A DNA stretch of 49,861 nucleotides, taken from assembly GCA_021202275.1 (NCBI GenBank), contig JAJQDI010000006.1, forward strand, positions 1-49,861, written 5' to 3'. A program made the translations under genes and the position numbers. The notes under the pieces were generated by a model. That model saw nothing but the letters and a program-made list of their open reading frames with translations. It was not told the DNA's origin and made no database searches. Of the stretch, positions 16,954 through 25,185 are shown piece by piece; positions within the stretch are counted from its first letter, which is position 1, and every line of letters begins with the position of its first letter. Origin of the DNA: Bacteroides sp. GTDB lineage: Bacteria > Bacteroidota > Bacteroidia > Bacteroidales > Bacteroidaceae.

Positions 16954-18825
16954 ATGAAAACATATTTTAAATATATAGGCTATCTGTTCGTATGTGCTTC
17001 TTTATGGAGTTGCGATAGCTTTCTGGACAGAGATCCTTATGACAAATTGACAAATGATTCCTACTGGGTAGATGAGGTAAGTCTGCGGGCATATGCACAG
17101 GACTTCTACTCTACCTATTTCCTGGGGTATGGCACGGATTATACGGTTTTCGGCGGCTATTTCTCCGGAGACAGTTATAACGACGACTTTTTGTTGATAT
17201 ATCCGGATACGGAACGCACCAACCGCCTCTTTTTCCCCACGACCAATGTGTCAGGAGTAAACGCGTCGGCTACGGTGTGGACCGATCACAATAAGATCAT
17301 CCGCAAAGCAAATATCATGCTGGAAGAGATTCCTGGTATGGATATAGATCAGGAGGCCAAAAACCACTGGATGGGGGTAGCCCGTTTTTTCCGCGCCATG
17401 GCCTATAGTACGTTGGTCAAAGCCTATGGAGATGTTCCTTACATAGATACAGTGGTAGACCCTGCCGACGAAGCCATTTTGTATAAAGACAGAGACAGTA
17501 AGGTGTTGGTTATAGGTAAGATACAGGAAGATTATGAATATGCGACAGAGAATGTGAGAGCTGATGACGGCAACAGGCAGGTACACAAATACCTGGTTGC
17601 GGCGATGATGTCACGCGATATGCTGTATCATGCGACCTGGCTCAAATATCATGGAACTACCATCGGTTCTTCTTCGCAGAAAGTGAGTGATGAGGAACTC
17701 AGGAAGTTTTTCCAGGCTGCTATAGATGGCGCGCAAACGGTGATGAACTCAAATGTATATGCCATCGGCAATACATACAACGCGTTGTTCAGCAGTGAAA
17801 GTCTGGCCGGAAATCCGGAGATCATTTTTTACAGAGAGTATGCGACTGGTGTACAAGGAAATTCCCTGATGTCGTATAACGCACTGGAGCCCCAGGAACA
17901 AGGGGGTGTCACCATGGATGCAATCAATAGTTATCTCTGCTTAGACGGACTGCCTATCGGACAATCTCCTTTGTATAATAAGAATGACATACGGATTGAG
18001 GAATCGTTTAAGGATCGCGACCCACGTTTGTATGAGACCATTGTGGACTCCCTGCGTATCATGAACTCCGGACTTTTCTCCGCTGTGTCACCTACCGGGT
18101 TTGTTACTAAAAAATTCCTGAACGAGGAGTGGCTCGAACAAAGGCTGGACTATACAACAGGGATTCGTAGTCCGGCAGACGCTCCCATCATTCGTTACGC
18201 CGAGGTTCTGCTCAATTATGTGGAAGCACATTATGAGATCAGCACCCTGGGTGGAAGTGCCTTCACACAGGAAGATCTGGATAAGTCTATCAACCAGATC
18301 CGGAAACGCCAGCTGACCAAATGGGGAGAAAGCCCTGCTGTGGTCAGAACCATGCCTGCGGTGACACTTGGCGGAAACAGCCTGATCGTAAATGGAACGG
18401 TTATTGATGACCCCGACAGGGATATGGACGTAGATCCAATCCTGTGGGAGATCCGCAGAGAGCGCCGCACGGAGTTGATGATGGAAGGAAGACGCGGAGA
18501 CGACCTGAAACGCTGGGGCAAATTTGTTTACCTGAATTCAGGAGATCCCTCCTCTCTTTCTCTTACTATCCTGGGAGCATGGATAGATAAAGCAGACTAT
18601 CCCGGAATTTCAGAGGATGTGGTGCTCTATAATCCCGAAGATCATTCTTCCGCACCGGACAAAGGATATATTCATTATTACAACAGCTACAATACCGCTC
18701 TGCGTGTATTTAATGAAGGCGAACTCACTTCGGAAAGAAATTACCTGAGAGCCGTACCCGCCGCGCAGATCACAACGTATAAAGACAAAGGATATACACT
18801 GACCCAGAATCCGGGTTGGGAATAA
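16954..18825 (+). CDS. SusD/RagB-family outer-membrane lipoprotein
   Basis: A 623-residue surface lipoprotein. The signal peptide ends in the lipobox LWSC with lipidated C19, followed by DSFLDRDPYDKLTNDSYW, typical of mature SusD starts. The helical TPR-like core and the C-terminal SusD region follow (EIRRERRTELMMEGRRGDDLKRW near 490-515). It follows susC by 55 bp in the same transcript and ends in a strong terminator. It captures the substrate for the SusC barrel; the ligand cannot be inferred. Confidence 0.93.
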   Translation: MKTYFKYIGYLFVCASLWSCDSFLDRDPYDKLTNDSYWVDEVSLRAYAQDFYSTYFLGYGTDYTVFGGYFSGDSYNDDFLLIYPDTERTNRLFFPTTNVSGVNASATVWTDHNKIIRKANIMLEEIPGMDIDQEAKNHWMGVARFFRAMAYSTLVKAYGDVPYIDTVVDPADEAILYKDRDSKVLVIGKIQEDYEYATENVRADDGNRQVHKYLVAAMMSRDMLYHATWLKYHGTTIGSSSQKVSDEELRKFFQAAIDGAQTVMNSNVYAIGNTYNALFSSESLAGNPEIIFYREYATGVQGNSLMSYNALEPQEQGGVTMDAINSYLCLDGLPIGQSPLYNKNDIRIEESFKDRDPRLYETIVDSLRIMNSGLFSAVSPTGFVTKKFLNEEWLEQRLDYTTGIRSPADAPIIRYAEVLLNYVEAHYEISTLGGSAFTQEDLDKSINQIRKRQLTKWGESPAVVRTMPAVTLGGNSLIVNGTVIDDPDRDMDVDPILWEIRRERRTELMMEGRRGDDLKRWGKFVYLNSGDPSSLSLTILGAWIDKADYPGISEDVVLYNPEDHSSAPDKGYIHYYNSYNTALRVFNEGELTSERNYLRAVPAAQITTYKDKGYTLTQNPGWE

Positions 18826-18883
18826 ATATTAGGTAAGGATTGGAGAACAGACTCTTGCGAAAGCCTTTGTTCTCAGACTTTAT

Positions 18884-18919
18884 TCCGGGCATACATCATA
18901 GGGTATGCCCGGATTTTTT
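18884..18919 (+). terminator. Terminator of the susC-susD operon
   Basis: A perfect 11-bp stem, TCCGGGCATAC at 18884-18894 with its complement at 18903-18913, is followed by six T. It lies 58 bp after the susD stop. Confidence 0.92.
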
Positions 18920-19047
18920 ATGTAGAAAGAGAGTTGTCGTTTTTTGGGTACGGAGATCAGTGAAGAGTGTTATCTATATCGTTTCTAAATAATCTCTGAG
19001 AGCCATGAATATTGTTTTTTTGTAATAAAAAACACAAAGAATAGATT

Positions 19048-19055
19048 TACTTTTG
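19048..19055 (+). promoter_or_regulatory. Promoter -7 element of the DUF362 iron-sulfur gene
   Basis: TACTTTTG fits TAnnTTTG, 27 bp before the ATG at 19083. It overlaps an upstream TTG start at 19053 and so rules that start out. Confidence 0.55.
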
Positions 19056-19082
19056 CAAATTACCAACACACAGATTTCGGAT

Positions 19083-20204
19083 ATGGAAACTTCTAAAGTA
19101 TACTTTACCAACCTGCGTACGACTCCTCGTTCCAACCTGTTGGATAAGATGGAAAAATTAGTCAGAAAGGCAGGGATCGAATCTCTTCCGCTTCAGGATA
19201 ATTTCGTAGCTGTCAAAATCCACTTCGGCGAACCGGGCAACTTAGCTTATATACGCCCGAACTACGCGGCCCGAATGGCCGATCTGCTCCGTCGACAGGG
19301 GGCCAGACCCTTTCTGACAGACAGTAATACTCTCTATTCGGGACGACGGTCCAATGCTGTGGACCATCTGGAAAGTGCCATGGAGAACGGATTCAATCCG
19401 ATATCGGCACGTTGCCAGGTGATCATTGCCGACGGACTGAAAGGAACAGACTGTGTAGAAGTGCCCCTTGACGGTGAGTATTGCAAAGCTCCCAAGATCG
19501 GGCGGGCAGTGATGGACGCGGATGTGGTGATCAGTATGAATCACTTCAAAGGACACGAACAGTCGGGGTTTGGCGGAGCATTGAAAAACCTGGGGATGGG
19601 ATGTGCCAGCGTGGCAGGAAAAATGGAACTGCACAGTGCTTCACAACCGCGGATCGCGCAGGAAAACTGCATAGGCTGTAACATCTGTGTGAAGTTTTGC
19701 GCTCACCATGCCGTGCATCTGGGAGAAGAACGGAAAGCAGAGATCGACTACGATCGCTGTGTGGGCTGTGGTCAGTGTGTGGCTTTGTGCCAGTACAGTG
19801 CCGCTGTGATGGGAGACGAAGACACGTCTGAACGTCTGAATTACAAAATTGCCGAATATACACTGGCGATAGTGAAAAACAAACCCCATTTTCATGTGAG
19901 CTTCATCATGAATGTCTCTCCGGAATGCGATTGCTGGAACCACAACGACGCGGCTATTGTTCCCGACCTGGGTATCCTGGCCTCCTTCGATCCCGTGGCA
20001 CTGGATAAGGCATGTGCCGACCTGGTGACACAAGCACCGATATTACCGGCCAACAATGTGCTTTCAGAAGCACATCCTCACGATGAAAAGTGTGCCTGTG
20101 ACAAGTTTCACCTGCTGCATCCGGACACCGACTGGCTGGCCGGGCTGACCCATGCCGAAAAGATCGGGCTGGGCACTATGAATTACGAACTTATATACAC
20201 ATGA
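19083..20204 (+). CDS. DUF362 protein with two 4Fe-4S clusters
   Basis: A 373-residue cytoplasmic protein. Residues 1-185 are the DUF362 domain (VAVKIHFGEPGN near 43, MNHFKGHEQSGFGGALKNLGMG near 152-173). Two ferredoxin motifs follow: C196, C199, C202 with C206, and C226, C229, C232 with C236. A C-terminal DUF362 segment continues to the end, so the ferredoxin is inserted. The family's reaction is not established in general. It heads a cluster with a second DUF362 protein and a membrane iron-sulfur protein, which suggests electron transfer or iron-sulfur chemistry. Its TGA directly abuts a foldback repeat. Confidence 0.88.
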   Translation: METSKVYFTNLRTTPRSNLLDKMEKLVRKAGIESLPLQDNFVAVKIHFGEPGNLAYIRPNYAARMADLLRRQGARPFLTDSNTLYSGRRSNAVDHLESAMENGFNPISARCQVIIADGLKGTDCVEVPLDGEYCKAPKIGRAVMDADVVISMNHFKGHEQSGFGGALKNLGMGCASVAGKMELHSASQPRIAQENCIGCNICVKFCAHHAVHLGEERKAEIDYDRCVGCGQCVALCQYSAAVMGDEDTSERLNYKIAEYTLAIVKNKPHFHVSFIMNVSPECDCWNHNDAAIVPDLGILASFDPVALDKACADLVTQAPILPANNVLSEAHPHDEKCACDKFHLLHPDTDWLAGLTHAEKIGLGTMNYELIYT

Positions 20205-20205
20205 A

Positions 20206-20395
20206 GAGATTTACGATTTACAAATGTACGATTTACGATTTTAAATACGGGTTAATGAGGTATATGCAATTTACTATGTAATCCCAATTATAAATTGTAA
20301 ATATTTTGGTTTTTCAATGGTGAATCGTATATCGGTACATCGTAAATCCTTTGGTTTTTCAATCGTAAATCGTACATTTGTCAATTGTAAATCTC
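20206..20395. repeat. Foldback element with 35-bp arms (GATTTACGATT family)
   Basis: The arm 20206-20240 and the reverse complement of 20361-20395 agree at 33 of 35 positions, each starting GAGATTTAC. The interior holds further GATTTACGAT units. The element starts 2 nt after the TGA of the DUF362 gene and ends 17 nt before the next ATG, so it fills almost the whole gap. Confidence 0.8.
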
Positions 20396-20412
20396 TTAAT
20401 ATTATATTTGAA

Positions 20413-20922
20413 ATGGAATCAACAGTTAAACTCTATTCCCTGAATTACAGCAATGTAAAGACGTATATGTTTGCTCTGCTATTTGTGGCAGGCAATCTGA
20501 TCCTGCCTCAGTTGGCTCACCTGATCCCTTCCGGTGGCCTGACCTTGCTGCCGATCTATTTCTTTACCTTGATTGCCGCTTATAAATATGGCTTTACCGT
20601 CGGCCTGCTCACCGCTGTATTGTCTCCTGTGATCAATCATGTACTCTTTCAGATGCCTCCTGCGGCAGTATTGCCTGCCATTCTGGTCAAATCGGTATTG
20701 CTTGCCGGCGTAGCCGCGTATGCAGCGCACCGTACAGGTAAGGTTTCTTTGTTGGCACTATTGGGTGTAGTACTTGCCTATCAGGTAGCAGGCACCGCTT
20801 TTGAATGGGCCTGGGAAGGTAGCTGGTATGTAGCTGTACAGGATTTCCGCATCGGTATTCCGGGTATGCTGATCCAATGGTTGGGCGGGTGTGCCTTGTT
20901 GAAAGTTTTGGCCCGTCTCTGA
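20413..20922 (+). CDS. ECF-transporter S-component-like membrane protein
   Basis: A 169-residue hydrophobic protein with about five to six membrane segments (from about residue 17 onward). The pattern, including the segment LTLLPIYFFTLIAAYKYG and the short loops, is that of substrate-binding S components of energy-coupling-factor vitamin or metal transporters. No ECF ATPase or T component is nearby, and the substrate is unknown. A frame open from 20317 adds 32 residues that merely translate the repeat, so I use the ATG at 20413. The next gene starts 3 nt after its stop. Confidence 0.75.
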   Translation: MESTVKLYSLNYSNVKTYMFALLFVAGNLILPQLAHLIPSGGLTLLPIYFFTLIAAYKYGFTVGLLTAVLSPVINHVLFQMPPAAVLPAILVKSVLLAGVAAYAAHRTGKVSLLALLGVVLAYQVAGTAFEWAWEGSWYVAVQDFRIGIPGMLIQWLGGCALLKVLARL

Positions 20923-20925
20923 TCC

Positions 20926-21321
20926 ATGGCAAGGACTTTGGAAGAGGTGATGGAGCGTTTCCGCTCCATTGAATTTCACGACGAGTTCGACCTGGTGGTT
21001 GCCATTGCCAATGGCGGGATCGTACCTGCCGGCATTATCAACCAACGTTTGCAGAAAGAGGTCCGGCTGCTTCGTATCAACCTGCGTGATGAGAATCAAA
21101 AGCCGCGGTTCGAACACCCGCAACTATTGGCTCCGATGGATTTTGAATGTAAAGGAAAACGGATCCTGATGGTAGACGACCGGATCAAAACAGGGACAAC
21201 GATCCGGTTTGCCTGTGAGCTACTGAAAGAGGCGGCGTTTATCCGTACATTCGCAGTCAACGGAACAGCGGATTATGCGTTGTTCGACGAGACCTGCTTT
21301 TGTTTTCCGTGGATCATTTAA
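20926..21321 (+). CDS. Phosphoribosyltransferase domain protein
   Basis: A 131-residue type I PRTase fold. The PRPP-binding loop is ILMVDDRIKTGTT near residues 80-92, preceded by an early VVAIANGGIVPAGII. It is short for the family and its hood region gives no base-specific pattern, so the acceptor is unknown. It starts 3 nt after the ECF S-component stop, so the two are translationally linked. This pairing suggests salvage of whatever the transporter imports, for example a base or a vitamin precursor; this is inference. Confidence 0.8.
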   Translation: MARTLEEVMERFRSIEFHDEFDLVVAIANGGIVPAGIINQRLQKEVRLLRINLRDENQKPRFEHPQLLAPMDFECKGKRILMVDDRIKTGTTIRFACELLKEAAFIRTFAVNGTADYALFDETCFCFPWII

Positions 21322-21410
21322 TACGTTCAGATCGCAAGTAATTTCCATATATTCATGTTCCTCAGGTCGTTGAGTAATCACTGCCCGGAGGAATCAACCC
21401 CGAACAAAGA

Positions 21411-22346
21411 ATGGACAGAAGAGATTTTTTAAAGACAGTTGCCATCGCGGGTGCTGTGGCTACCGTACAGCGATCGGAAGCGATGGATCTGCTCAGGCAG
21501 ACCTTCCTGGATGAGAACAATGCCTCTGTGGATCTGGTGGCCGTTATGGGTGGAGAACCCGAAGCGATGTTCCGCAAAGCCATAGAGGAGATGGGGGGAA
21601 TGAAACAATTTGTGAAGCCCGGTCAGAAAGTAGTGATCAAACCCAATATCGGTTGGGATAAGGTACCCGAACTGGCAGGGAATACCAACCCGAAACTGGT
21701 GAGCGAGATCATCAAACAATGTTTCGCCGCCGGCGCCAAAGAGGTGACTGTCTTCGATCATACCTGTGACGATTGGCAGAAGTGTTACAAGAACAGCGGC
21801 ATTGAGGCGGCGGCAAAAGCGGCGGGCGCTAAGGTGATGCCTGCCCACCTGGAGTCTTACTATCGTTTGGTAAATCTCCCTCAGGGCAAAAAGCTGAAGT
21901 CTGCCAAGATACACGAAGCCATTATGAATTGTGATGTATGGATCAATGTACCTATCCTGAAAAATCACGGAGGTGCCAATCTGACCATCTCTATGAAAAA
22001 CCTCATGGGAATTGTGTGGGATCGGGGATATTTCCATCAGAACGACCTGCAGCAATGTATTGCTGATGTATGTACATTGCAGAAAAAACCTGTATTGAAT
22101 GTGGTGGACGCGTATCGGATCCTGAAAACCAATGGTCCCAGAGGACGTTCGGAAGCGGACGTAGTGCTGGCTAAAGGGCTGTTTGTCTCACCCAACATTG
22201 TGGCTGTAGATACTGCTGCGGCGCGCTTCTTCAATCAGGTACGGGAAATGCCGCTGGACACTGTAGGGCACCTGGCCAACGGACAATCCTTACAGCTTGG
22301 GACCATGGATCTGGACAAGCTGAATGTGAAACGGATCAGAATGTAA
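21411..22346 (+). CDS. DUF362 protein with Tat-like signal
   Basis: A 311-residue DUF362 protein without ferredoxin motifs. The N-terminus MDRRDFLKTVAIAGAVATV is a twin-arginine signal, so it is likely exported folded, which suggests a bound cofactor. The DUF362 domain covers about residues 35-260, with KVVIKPNIGWDKVPE near 76 and PILKNHGGANLTISMKNLMG near 182-201. It lies between the phosphoribosyltransferase and the membrane iron-sulfur gene. Its function is unknown. Its TAA is followed at once by the GGGATTTACGATT repeat. Confidence 0.82.
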   Translation: MDRRDFLKTVAIAGAVATVQRSEAMDLLRQTFLDENNASVDLVAVMGGEPEAMFRKAIEEMGGMKQFVKPGQKVVIKPNIGWDKVPELAGNTNPKLVSEIIKQCFAAGAKEVTVFDHTCDDWQKCYKNSGIEAAAKAAGAKVMPAHLESYYRLVNLPQGKKLKSAKIHEAIMNCDVWINVPILKNHGGANLTISMKNLMGIVWDRGYFHQNDLQQCIADVCTLQKKPVLNVVDAYRILKTNGPRGRSEADVVLAKGLFVSPNIVAVDTAAARFFNQVREMPLDTVGHLANGQSLQLGTMDLDKLNVKRIRM

Positions 22347-22384
22347 AGGGATTTACGATTAGACAATTTACAATTTACGATTTA
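22347..22384 (+). repeat. GATTTACGATT-family repeat after the Tat DUF362 gene
   Basis: Directly after the TAA stop comes AGGGATTTACGATTAGAC and a second GATTTACGATT-like unit. No opposite arm is found before the next gene, so this is a single-arm copy. The rest of the gap (22385-22615) shows only AT-rich sequence with a weak ACACAC/GTGTGT hairpin. Confidence 0.7.
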
Positions 22385-22615
22385 ATTCTTCGTTGTGCCC
22401 CATACGGGATTACATGCTAAGTAAAAATATCCGGACGGGAGCATACACACGTAAAGACGCATATTCGCATCTCTCTATTTGTGTGTATATGTTTTTGTAT
22501 CCGTGGTACAGTTGTATAACATATATGCACATCTGATGGATTATACAATGGATCATACGTTTGCCCATTCATGTTCTACAAAACAGATCACCGGACAACA
22601 CTTAATTGAATAGTA

Positions 22616-23539
22616 ATGAAGGAAAACATACTCAGGACGCTTCGCGTGACTCTCTCACTGGTCGTCTTTATATTGATCACATTTTATTTCCTGGATTTTG
22701 CCGGGCTGATACCGCAGCAATTTCACGGGCTGGCACATATACAACTGATACCTGCCCTGCTCTCCCGGAGTGTGATCATTTTGTTGGTATGGGTGGTATT
22801 GACTGTACTGTTCGGACGGATCTATTGTTCATCTGTTTGTCCGTTGAGCACTTATCAGGATATATCAGGGCAACTCTCTAAACGCATCGGTAAAAAGAAA
22901 AGATATACCTACAGTCGGGCAAAGACCTGGCTGCGGCTGGGAGTTGCAGGGGTAGTTGTGATCACTTCCTTGTGTGGATTCGGTTTGTTGCTTAATCTGG
23001 CAGATCCTTACAGCGCGTACGGACGCGTAGCCATCAACCTGTTCAAACCACTTTATCTGTTGGGTAACAATCTACTGGAGTCTGTTTTCTCGGGTTACGG
23101 CAATTATACGTTTTATCAGGTCGAAGTCTCTGTCCGTGAATATGTCTCCTTCGGAGTAGCTCTTCTGACGTTGCTTGGTATCGGCTTTCTGGCGTGGAAG
23201 AACGGACGTACCTGGTGCAACACCATCTGTCCGGTAGGTACCACACTGGGAATATTGAGCCGGTTTTCCCTATTCAGGGTCCGCATGGATCCGGACCTCT
23301 GCAACAGTTGCGGAAAATGTGCCTCTGTCTGTAAAGCCTCCTGTATCAACAGCAAGGAACATACAGTAGATCATAGCCGATGTGTAGCGTGTTTCAACTG
23401 TCTGGACTCCTGCCGGCAGAAAGCACTCTCCTACTCCGCTGGCGCGAAAAAAAGCGGATACACCAACGGATACAGCCCGAAGAAGGTTCCTGATGGCAGG
23501 AGTAACGACTGCCACTGTCACTCCCAAGATCCTGGCTAA
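22616..23539 (+). CDS. NapH-like membrane 4Fe-4S protein, 5' part of a frameshifted gene
   Basis: A 307-residue reading frame. It has about five membrane segments, the NapH/RnfH-type cysteine motifs IYCSSVCPLSTYQD (near 78) and CNTICPVGT (near 201), and two 4Fe-4S motifs, CNSCGKCASVC (near 225) and CVACFNCLDSC (near 251). The last 29 residues, after the A7 run at 23447-23453, are out of the ancestral frame. Removing one A joins it to the frame ending at 24137 and gives one protein of about 507 residues, with a Tat-like RRRFLMAG in the middle. Such proteins usually pass electrons through the membrane. Confidence 0.8.
   Translation: MKENILRTLRVTLSLVVFILITFYFLDFAGLIPQQFHGLAHIQLIPALLSRSVIILLVWVVLTVLFGRIYCSSVCPLSTYQDISGQLSKRIGKKKRYTYSRAKTWLRLGVAGVVVITSLCGFGLLLNLADPYSAYGRVAINLFKPLYLLGNNLLESVFSGYGNYTFYQVEVSVREYVSFGVALLTLLGIGFLAWKNGRTWCNTICPVGTTLGILSRFSLFRVRMDPDLCNSCGKCASVCKASCINSKEHTVDHSRCVACFNCLDSCRQKALSYSAGAKKSGYTNGYSPKKVPDGRSNDCHCHSQDPG
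23447..23453 (+). other. A7 run, site of a one-base frameshift
   Basis: Upstream codons read GCG AAA AAA. With six A instead of seven the frame continues as GCG GAT ACA and then into Ala-Arg-Arg-Arg-Phe-Leu of the downstream half. The seventh A causes the split. It may be a mutation, a phase-variable tract, a site of polymerase slippage or a sequencing error. Confidence 0.8.
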
Positions 23540-24137
23540 GGCACAATCTCTGGCAACCGGACAGGGAAAAGCGTATGAAAGACAACATCCCATCACCCCG
23601 CCGGGATCTGTAAGCAGAGAACATTTTCAATCGCGTTGCACAGCCTGTCATTTATGTGTAGGCAAATGTCCGTCACGCATCATCAAACCGGCTTTCATGG
23701 AGTATGACCTGGGTGGAGTGATGCAGCCCACCATTAATTTTGAGAAAGGATTCTGCAATTTCGACTGCACTGTATGTGGAGACATCTGCCCCAATGGAGC
23801 GATCAGGCCCCTGACCGTAGAAGAGAAACACCTGACCCAGATGGGGTATGTAGTCTTTATCGAAGAGAACTGTATCGTTTACACCGACGGTACCAGTTGC
23901 GGAGCCTGTTCGGAACATTGTCCCACACAGGCCATTGCAATGATCCCCTATAAAGACGGACTCACGATCCCCGAAGTAGATCGGGATATCTGTGTCGGAT
24001 GCGGAGGATGTGAGTATGTATGTCCGGCACGTCCGTACCGCGCTGTACATATTGAAGGGAACCCGGTCCATCTGCCCGCAAAACCTTTCGAAGAGCACGA
24101 AAAGACCGAAACTGTAATTGATGATTTCGGTTTCTGA
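23493..24137 (+). CDS. Polyferredoxin, 3' part of the frameshifted NapH-like gene
   Basis: The second half of the gene, 214 residues from an internal ATG; the true frame extends back to 23454, giving ARRRFLMAGVTTATV, a Tat-like motif before a hydrophobic stretch. Four cysteine clusters follow: CTACHLCVGKCP (near 50), CNFDCTVCGDICP (near 87), CGACSEHCP (near 137) and CVGCGGCEYVCP (near 167). These are ferredoxin-type 4Fe-4S sites, likely on the outer face of the membrane. Known Bacteroidota relatives, as I recall, are single proteins covering both halves. It may be unexpressed unless slippage or reinitiation occurs. Confidence 0.75.
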   Translation: MAGVTTATVTPKILAKAQSLATGQGKAYERQHPITPPGSVSREHFQSRCTACHLCVGKCPSRIIKPAFMEYDLGGVMQPTINFEKGFCNFDCTVCGDICPNGAIRPLTVEEKHLTQMGYVVFIEENCIVYTDGTSCGACSEHCPTQAIAMIPYKDGLTIPEVDRDICVGCGGCEYVCPARPYRAVHIEGNPVHLPAKPFEEHEKTETVIDDFGF

Positions 24138-24174
24138 AAACCAGTTGCACAACAAAAGAACGAAAGGATCTACT

Positions 24175-24310
24175 GATTTACGATGTACTGATTTACGATG
24201 TACGATTGTACATCCGGAAATCATAGATGTTGCATATTCTATCCATGTAAATCATTCCATAGATCAGGTTGCATTTTAAATCGTACATCGTAAATCCGTA
24301 AATCGTAAAT
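24175..24310. repeat. Foldback element with about 32-bp arms (GATTTACGATT family)
   Basis: The arm 24175-24207 pairs with 24279-24310: both read GATTTACGATGTACGATT at the inner end and have a second GATTTACGAT unit outside. The loop is about 70 nt. It lies between the iron-sulfur gene and patatin, 37 nt after the stop. Confidence 0.75.
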
Positions 24311-24384
24311 AACATACTCTTATCTTCCTCTGCTTCCGGAAAATTTAGTAATTTCGTAGCGATTTCGAAAAAAACAGACAAACG

Positions 24385-25185
24385 ATGAAAGTGACAAATC
24401 GTATAGGTAAACCCTATGAGATCGGTTATGCGTTGAGTGGCGGATTTATCAAAGGATTTGCTCATCTGGGTGTGATGCAGGCTCTTCTGGAACATGATAT
24501 CAAGCCAGACATCATCTCCGGCGTGAGTGCCGGGGCATTGGCTGGCGCATTGTACGCAGATGGAAATGAGCCTTATGAAGTGGTGGGACATTTTGCCGGA
24601 CATAAATTTCAGAACCTGACCAAGCTCGTATTACCTAAAGTGGGGCTGTTCGACATGTGCGAGTTTATCGACTTTCTCAAAAGTAAGCTCCGTGCCAGGA
24701 ACATAGAGGATCTGCAGACACCATTTATCATTGTGGCCACCGATCTGGACCATGGGCGCAGTGTACAGTTCCGCACCGGAAGCATCGCCGAGCGGGTAGC
24801 CGCGTCGTGTTGTATGCCGGTATTGTTCTCTCCTGTACAGATCGGAGACACACACTACGTAGACGGAGGGGTATTCTGTAACCTTCCGGTGTCTATCATC
24901 CGTTCCGAATGTGAAAGGGTCATAGGGATAAATGTCAGTCCGCTTATGGCCGAAAAATATAAAATGAATATTGTCAGTATAGCCATGCGATCTTATCATT
25001 TCATGTTTCGCGCCAATACCTTTTACGAAAGGGAGAAATGTGACCTGCTGATCGAGCCTTACAATCTGAAAGGATATAGCAATACCGAGCTGGAAAAAGC
25101 AGAGGAGATATTTGAACAGGGCTACAAAACAGCAACAGAGATACTGAAACAATTACTGGAAGAAAATAAAAGTATATGGAGGTGA
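24385..25185 (+). CDS. Patatin-like phospholipase
   Basis: A 266-residue serine lipid acyl hydrolase. It has the oxyanion-hole motif GGFIKG at 19-24, nucleophile S48 in GVSAG and catalytic D160 in DGGVFCNLP, the Ser-Asp dyad of patatins. There is no signal peptide, so it probably acts in the cytoplasm. The oxidoreductase gene overlaps its end by 10 nt, so the two are cotranscribed. The substrate is unknown. Confidence 0.9.
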   Translation: MKVTNRIGKPYEIGYALSGGFIKGFAHLGVMQALLEHDIKPDIISGVSAGALAGALYADGNEPYEVVGHFAGHKFQNLTKLVLPKVGLFDMCEFIDFLKSKLRARNIEDLQTPFIIVATDLDHGRSVQFRTGSIAERVAASCCMPVLFSPVQIGDTHYVDGGVFCNLPVSIIRSECERVIGINVSPLMAEKYKMNIVSIAMRSYHFMFRANTFYEREKCDLLIEPYNLKGYSNTELEKAEEIFEQGYKTATEILKQLLEENKSIWR

